NCBI GenBank assembly: GCA_030740335.1
Contig: JASLXL010000244.1
Location: 1-10,136, forward strand
DNA length: 10,136 nt
Origin: SAR202 cluster bacterium
Lineage (GTDB): Bacteria; Chloroflexota; Dehalococcoidia; SAR202; CAJWER01
Direction: 5' to 3'
Positions 6,482 to 10,136 of the stretch are shown here, in pieces. The position numbers and the translations under genes were made by a program. The notes under the pieces were generated by a model that was not told the DNA's origin, did not search any database, and worked only from the letters and a program-made list of their open reading frames with translations. Every line of letters begins with the position of its first letter. Positions within the stretch are counted from its first letter, which is position 1.

Positions 6482-6498
6482 GCCCAATCTAAATGCCA

Positions 6499-6518
6499 AT
6501 CGGCTACAGTTAGCCGAT
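6499..6518 (-). terminator. Hairpin directly after the lipoprotein stop codon
   Basis: ATCGGCTA (6499-6506) and TAGCCGAT (6511-6518) form a perfect 8-bp stem with a 4-base loop, starting four bases after the TAG stop of the binding-protein gene (6525-6523). No clear T-run follows, so it may act as a 3'-end protecting stem or a weak terminator. Confidence 0.45.
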
Positions 6519-6522
6519 GGAT

Positions 6523-8289
6523 CTAGCCGCCGACCCTGATCTCTTGTAGCTTGGGCACAATCATCGGAGTCATGGCATACCCGTCCACGTTGGGCTTGAC
6601 CAGCGCGTAGCGCTCACCCGTAAACCACATTGGCACCCAGGCTGCATCGTTGACGATGAGCTGTTCGGCGTTGTGGTACAGCTCGATGCGGCGAAGCACG
6701 TCGGGCTCGGTCCGCGCCTCTTCCAGAACCGAGTCCACAGCCGCGTTGGAGTATGCTCCGTGGTTGATCCCACTGTCGGTGTGGAACAAGATATCCAAAA
6801 AGTCCTGGGGATCGGGATAGTCCGCTTCCCAACCCAGCCCGGCGAATGCTTGGAATTTCTGGTCTTCAAGATCCTCGAGGTACGTGGCCCACTCAACCTG
6901 CTGGATCTCAACCTCGACCCCCAGGGTCTGCTTCCACATTTCCAGGATCACTTCCAGGTCGAGACCGATGGTGCCGCCCGTCCCAGGGACAGTGACCACG
7001 ATGCGAGGGCGGCTGTCAGCGTCTGCATATGCTGACTCTTCCAATAGCTGCTTTGCTAGGTCGGGATCGTACATCAGTCCATCGATCTCATCGGTGTAGC
7101 CGGGGAAGCCTGGTGGAAGGATGCTGTAGGCTGGTTGTACCAGCTCTGATAGCACTTCCGTCGCGATGAGCTCCTTGTCCACGGCGTGGTTAAGCGCCTG
7201 ACGGAACTTGGGATCATCGAAGGGTGGCTTAGTTGTGTTGAACCCAATATACGATACGCTGAAGCCTGGAGGAGCTATCACCAATTCCTGGTTGAGGGGC
7301 TCCGTTGGGTCGAGCACACGATCCAGGTCGAACAGGCCCACGCCTGTGATGTCGATCTCGTCGTTCTCGTACATCGCCATCGCCTGACCGCCAGCCAAGT
7401 TCATGACTATGCTGTCCAGTAGTGCGGGTTCGCGGTAGTAGTAGTCGTTGCGTTCAAGAACTATGCGCTCGCCGATACGGTACTCGGCAAGCTTGAAGGC
7501 CCCCGTGCCCACCGGGTTGTCTACCCACCAGCTGCGCCCTCCGGCCTCCACGGTCTCCTGATCAAGGACATATGCAGTCGGATATGTTAGCTTGGCTAGG
7601 AAGTAGGCTTTGGGGGCGTCAATCGTGATCTGTAGGGTGCGGTTGTCGATGACCTTGATGCCGCTGATCTCCGAGGCGTTCCCCTCGATGTACTCCATCG
7701 CGCCCTCGATGTCGTTCAAATAGGTGTCGGCGACTGGCGACGCTGTTTTCGGGTTGGCCGCCCTCTCCAGCGACCACTTGAAGTCTTCAGCCGTCACCGG
7801 CTTACCGTTGTGGAAAGTTGCGTTGGGCCGCAGCTTGAAGGTATATACCACACCTTTGTCGATGGTCCAGCTCTCGGCCAGGTCCGGCACGAGTTGCAGG
7901 TCAACGTTCAAGGCTACCAGGCCGCTGAACACCTCTACCACGATCCCGGCAGATGTCGTGTCTGACGTCAGGTGCGGGTCCAGGGTCGGCGGGTCTGCCC
8001 AGAGCCGCCTAAATACGCCGCCGCTCAGAGGCTCAGTGAACTCTCTGGCAGAGGCCTCGTCCACCTCATCGGGCTCGGTCTCCGTCTTGTCTGTCTCAGA
8101 GGCCATCTCGTCGGTGGATGGGGCTGAGGCATCGTCGGTTGGCTCCGGCGTATCCGACAGCAGTGATACGCTAGGTGCCGGGGCCGTCGTCGTCGTCTCC
8201 TCGGGTTGACCCGATCCCATCCCTGTCAGCCCACATGCTACTGTGGAGATGGACGTTAGGATGAACAATAAGTAGATCAGCTTCTTCAT
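6523..8289 (-). CDS. Peptide-type ABC transporter substrate-binding lipoprotein (SBP_bac_5)
   Basis: This 588-residue lipoprotein is the extracytoplasmic solute receptor of the importer. The signal peptide MKKLIYLLFILTSISTVAC ends in a lipobox (TVAC) with lipid-attachment Cys19. A flexible acidic Ser/Thr/Pro/Glu linker covers about 28-85 and would hold the domain away from the membrane. The SBP family 5 domain starts near 88, with LWADPPTLDPHLTSD (96-110), LAESWTID, YTFKLRPNATFHNGKPVTAEDF, NPVGTGAFKL, a NDYYYREPALLDSI segment, SYIGFNTTKPPFDDPKFRQAL and the C-terminal ADYPDPQDFL. These are standard motifs in peptide, glutathione and nickel binding proteins. ATG 8289 has AGGA about nine bases upstream. 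It is the first gene of the transporter operon and follows prfB by 69 bases. Stop is TAG. The ligand cannot be read from sequence. Confidence 0.95.
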   Translation of the reverse strand: MKKLIYLLFILTSISTVACGLTGMGSGQPEETTTTAPAPSVSLLSDTPEPTDDASAPSTDEMASETDKTETEPDEVDEASAREFTEPLSGGVFRRLWADPPTLDPHLTSDTTSAGIVVEVFSGLVALNVDLQLVPDLAESWTIDKGVVYTFKLRPNATFHNGKPVTAEDFKWSLERAANPKTASPVADTYLNDIEGAMEYIEGNASEISGIKVIDNRTLQITIDAPKAYFLAKLTYPTAYVLDQETVEAGGRSWWVDNPVGTGAFKLAEYRIGERIVLERNDYYYREPALLDSIVMNLAGGQAMAMYENDEIDITGVGLFDLDRVLDPTEPLNQELVIAPPGFSVSYIGFNTTKPPFDDPKFRQALNHAVDKELIATEVLSELVQPAYSILPPGFPGYTDEIDGLMYDPDLAKQLLEESAYADADSRPRIVVTVPGTGGTIGLDLEVILEMWKQTLGVEVEIQQVEWATYLEDLEDQKFQAFAGLGWEADYPDPQDFLDILFHTDSGINHGAYSNAAVDSVLEEARTEPDVLRRIELYHNAEQLIVNDAAWVPMWFTGERYALVKPNVDGYAMTPMIVPKLQEIRVGG

Positions 8290-8342
8290 GGCCTGTTTTC
8301 CTACCTCGGATTTGGGTGCCTACGGGTCAGATGCGCAAGAGA

Positions 8343-8358
8343 CCTCGGAGTTGCGAGG
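8343..8358 (-). terminator. Weak hairpin after prfB
   Basis: CCTCG (8343-8347) and CGAGG (8354-8358) form a 5-bp stem directly after the prfB stop codon, with no T-run. It could be a weak terminator separating prfB from the transporter genes 69 bases downstream, but co-transcription is equally possible. Confidence 0.2.
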
Positions 8359-9472
8359 CTAATCCGGCTCGGCATTATCGCCTACGCTGTGTTTTAGATA
8401 TGCGCCGATGAATCCGTCTATTTCGCCGTCGAGGACCGCCTCTGCTCTCGATGTCTCGAAGCTGGTCCGATGGTCCTTGACCATCTGGTACGGATGGAGG
8501 ACGTAGCTGCGAATCTGGTGGCCCCATTCAGCTGAAATGTGGTCCCCCTTGATCTTGGCGACCTCTTGGGACCTCAACTGTGTTTCGCGCTCGGTCAGAC
8601 GGGCCAGGAGAATTTTCATCGCTATGGTCTTGTTCTGGTACTGAGACCTCTCGTTCTGACAACTCACCTGAATACCGGTTGGGATATGAGTTATCCGACC
8701 CGCCGTCGAGTTCTTTTGGACGCTCTGGCCACCTGCTCCTCCGGCCCTGAAGACATCTATTCTGAGGTCGTTGGGGTCAATGGTGACATCCACCCCCTCC
8801 TCGACCTCGGGCAGCGCTTCTAACAGTGCGAAGGATGTGTGCCGGGCGTGGTCGGCGTCGAAGGGCGAGAGCCGGACCAGCCTGTGGACCCCTCGCTCCG
8901 CCTTCAGATAGCCGTAGGCGAAATCACCCGATATGCCTACGACTGCGCTCTTCACACCGCCTTCCTCCCCATGGGAGATGTCCATAACGTCGCTTTTGTA
9001 TCCCCGGTTCTCCGCCCAACGCAGGTACATCCGTATGAGCATCCCGACCCAGTCCTGGGACTCGACTCCGCCCGCCCCGGCGTGGATCGCGATAATCGCG
9101 CTCCTCCGGTCGAACTTGCCCGAAAGTACTAGCTTGAACTCAAGGTCGTCCAGGGTGTCCCGGACGACGTCGACCTCTTCAGCCAGAGTCTCCAGCAAGG
9201 AGACGTCTCCCTCGGCCGCCGAAAGCTCTAGTAGATCCTCGGCGGAGCGCGCCTTTCGGTCCAGACTCTCCCAGGCATTGATCTCGGACTTCAACCCTGC
9301 GAGCTTTTGCATCGCACTCTGCGCCGCGACGGAGTCGTCCCAGAATCCTGGGGCAGCGCTGTCGCGTTCTAGCTCCTCGACCTGCTTCGTCTTAGTAGCG
9401 AGGTCAAAGACGCACCATAAGGCCAGAAATTCTCTCGACTAACTTGGATGCGGTCCCTTTGAGCTCGTGCAT
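8359..9472 (-). CDS. prfB: Peptide chain release factor 2, with programmed +1 frameshift
   Basis: RF2 ends translation at UGA and UAA codons in the ribosomal A site. The gene is read in two frames. ATG at 9472 opens a 22-codon leader (MHELKGTASKLVERISGLMVRL) that ends at in-frame TGA (9406-9404). The slippery CTT TGA C allows a +1 shift after Leu22, and the second frame (from GAC 9405-9403) runs 348 residues to TAG. The joined protein is 370 residues, close to the 365 of Escherichia coli. The GGQ motif that reaches the peptidyl transferase centre is at 247-249 (GGAGGQSVQKN), and the SPF anticodon-like tripeptide specific to RF2 is at 202-204 (RLSPFDADHARHTSFA). The leader helix plus FWDD (near 43-46) matches RF2 domain 1. 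Low RF2 favours the shift, so the protein autoregulates. A gene caller using one frame would wrongly start near 9312. Confidence 0.96.
9403..9416 (-). promoter_or_regulatory. prfB +1 programmed frameshift site
   Basis: The minus strand reads GGTG CGT CTT TGA C. CTT TGA C is the conserved slippery stop found in most bacterial prfB genes. The internal Shine-Dalgarno-like element, usually AGGGGG three bases before CTT, is here only GGTG (9416-9413), which can pair with the CACC end of the anti-Shine-Dalgarno. The spacing of three bases is right but the match is weak. The stop is codon 23. Confidence 0.93.
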
Positions 9473-9492
9473 CTGTACCTACGGCCTCGTGA

Positions 9493-9511
9493 GTATGGAT
9501 GGATTCCATAC
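9493..9511 (-). repeat. Hairpin in the prfB leader
   Basis: GTATGGA (9493-9499) and TCCATAC (9505-9511) form a perfect 7-bp stem with a 5-base loop, about 20 bases before the prfB ATG on the minus strand. It could affect ribosome access or RNA stability, or be a protein-binding site. No family was recognised. Confidence 0.4.
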
Positions 9512-9564
9512 AGGATATGAAACGTCGTAGCGCGCCAATGGGTTAGCCACAGTCGCAGCGTCCG

Positions 9565-9593
9565 ATTATAGCAGGCTAGGTCCGGGGTCCGAA
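9565..9593 (-). promoter_or_regulatory. Candidate prfB promoter
   Basis: The minus strand has a perfect -10 box TATAAT (9570-9565). At 17 bases spacing lies TTCGGA (9593-9588), a poor -35 box (three of six). Transcription would start near 9557 and give a leader of about 85 bases that contains the 9493-9511 hairpin. The position, in the 181-base gap between the hydrolase stop and prfB, is suitable. Confidence 0.4.
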
Positions 9594-9653
9594 TTACGAG
9601 ACCCAGCGAGGCCATCTCTCGTCTTCCATACCCTTTCTGGCTCCTACCAGACC

Positions 9654-10136
9654 TTAGCGCCCAGCCCTGTTACCTTGCAGTGGAAGCACGATGTGGGAGG
9701 CGCGAGCTTGCCCATGATGGATGGTCTGGTGCGCTGTTTTGTATACCCGGTCGCGTCCCAGGGGGCCACCCGTGTTAGGATTGACGTCGAAGCGCGGCCA
9801 GTTGCTGCTGCTGATGTCCACGCGCACGCGGTGCCCTTTCCTGAACACGTTGGACGTCGGAAATAGTTCGAAGACTAGCTCGTACGCCTCCCCTGGCGTC
9901 ATCATTTCGGGGCTGTCCCAGCCGTTGCGATACCTGGCCCTAAGGATGGAATCCGTGATGTTCATGGACAGCCCCTCGCGGTGGTCCTCACCTGCGTGAT
10001 AGACGTCTATCAGCTTTGCCGTGAAATCGGTGTCTACCGCGGATGACGATGCCCAGAGACGCATCGTGATGGGCCCGGTCACCTCGAAGTCTTCGTCCAG
10101 GGGCGCCGTTTGGAACGTGAGCACATCGCCACGCAC
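9654..10136 (-). CDS. CocE/NonD family hydrolase, C-terminal part
   Basis: The last 160 residues of a serine hydrolase of the CocE/NonD (X-Pro dipeptidyl-peptidase S15-like) family are present; the catalytic alpha/beta-hydrolase domain lies beyond the window edge. The visible part is the non-catalytic beta jelly-roll domain. Its typical motifs are VLTFQTAPLDEDFEVTGPI, SSSAVDTDFTAKLIDVY, ITDSILRARYRNG, FPTSNVFRKGHRVRVDISSS, NWPRFDVNPNTG and finally ASHIVLPL. Family members hydrolyse esters or amides (cocaine esterase, amino-acid ester and glutaryl acylases), so the substrate cannot be inferred from this domain. It ends with TAA at 9656-9654. A weak TCTGG/CCAGA stem lies just downstream (9636-9651). 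The gene runs toward prfB on the same strand but a promoter-like site and 181 bases lie between them. Confidence 0.92.
   Translation of the reverse strand: MRGDVLTFQTAPLDEDFEVTGPITMRLWASSSAVDTDFTAKLIDVYHAGEDHREGLSMNITDSILRARYRNGWDSPEMMTPGEAYELVFELFPTSNVFRKGHRVRVDISSSNWPRFDVNPNTGGPLGRDRVYKTAHQTIHHGQARASHIVLPLQGNRAGR

Noticed and set aside
7724..8209. A Ser/Val-rich plus-strand frame opposite the lipoprotein N terminus.
   Set aside because: Its low complexity mirrors the acidic linker of the real gene on the other strand.
8933..9442. A 169-codon plus-strand frame opposite prfB.
   Set aside because: Ser-rich composition typical of an antisense shadow; the minus strand is clearly prfB.

Overview
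The window looks like chromosomal DNA of a free-living, moderately GC-rich bacterium. The best guess is Chloroflexota of the Dehalococcoidia/SAR202 type. This is an inference from gene content (a peptidase-MA metallohydrolase with a Thr/Pro linker, a Gfo/Idh dehydrogenase, an epimerase, a PPOX-type protein, a peptide-type ABC importer and a CocE-type hydrolase), not from a marker-gene search. No phage, insertion sequence, CRISPR, tRNA or rRNA was seen.

Layout. (1) Positions 1-2030, minus strand: a small hypothetical gene interrupted by an in-frame TGA, then a Gfo/Idh/MocA oxidoreductase, a 301-base gap, and the N-terminal part of an NAD-dependent epimerase/dehydratase cut by the window edge. 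The oxidoreductase and epimerase suggest sugar or sugar-acid chemistry. (2) Positions 2122-2574, plus strand, head to head with the small gene: a PPOX-type flavin/F420-binding-fold pseudogene with two in-frame stops and no frameshift. (3) Positions 2729-4246, plus strand: a secreted gluzincin metallopeptidase with a Thr/Pro linker and a Cys plus membrane helix plus Arg tail. (4) Positions 4356-8289, minus strand: a peptide/nickel-type ABC importer in the order binding lipoprotein, DppB-like permease, DppC-like permease. A gap rich in inverted repeats separates the lipoprotein gene from the permeases, and no ATPase gene is present. (5) Positions 8359-9472, minus strand: prfB (release factor 2) with the classic +1 programmed frameshift at CTT TGA C. 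(6) Positions 9654-10136, minus strand: the C-terminal domain of a CocE/NonD family hydrolase, cut by the window edge.

The most interesting points are the prfB recoding site, the three nonsense codons in the divergent pair at 1692-2574, the use of TAG by six of the seven intact visible stops, the perfect 36-base palindrome between binding protein and permeases, and the anchor-like tail on the metallopeptidase. I found no multi-gene system that I would call undescribed.
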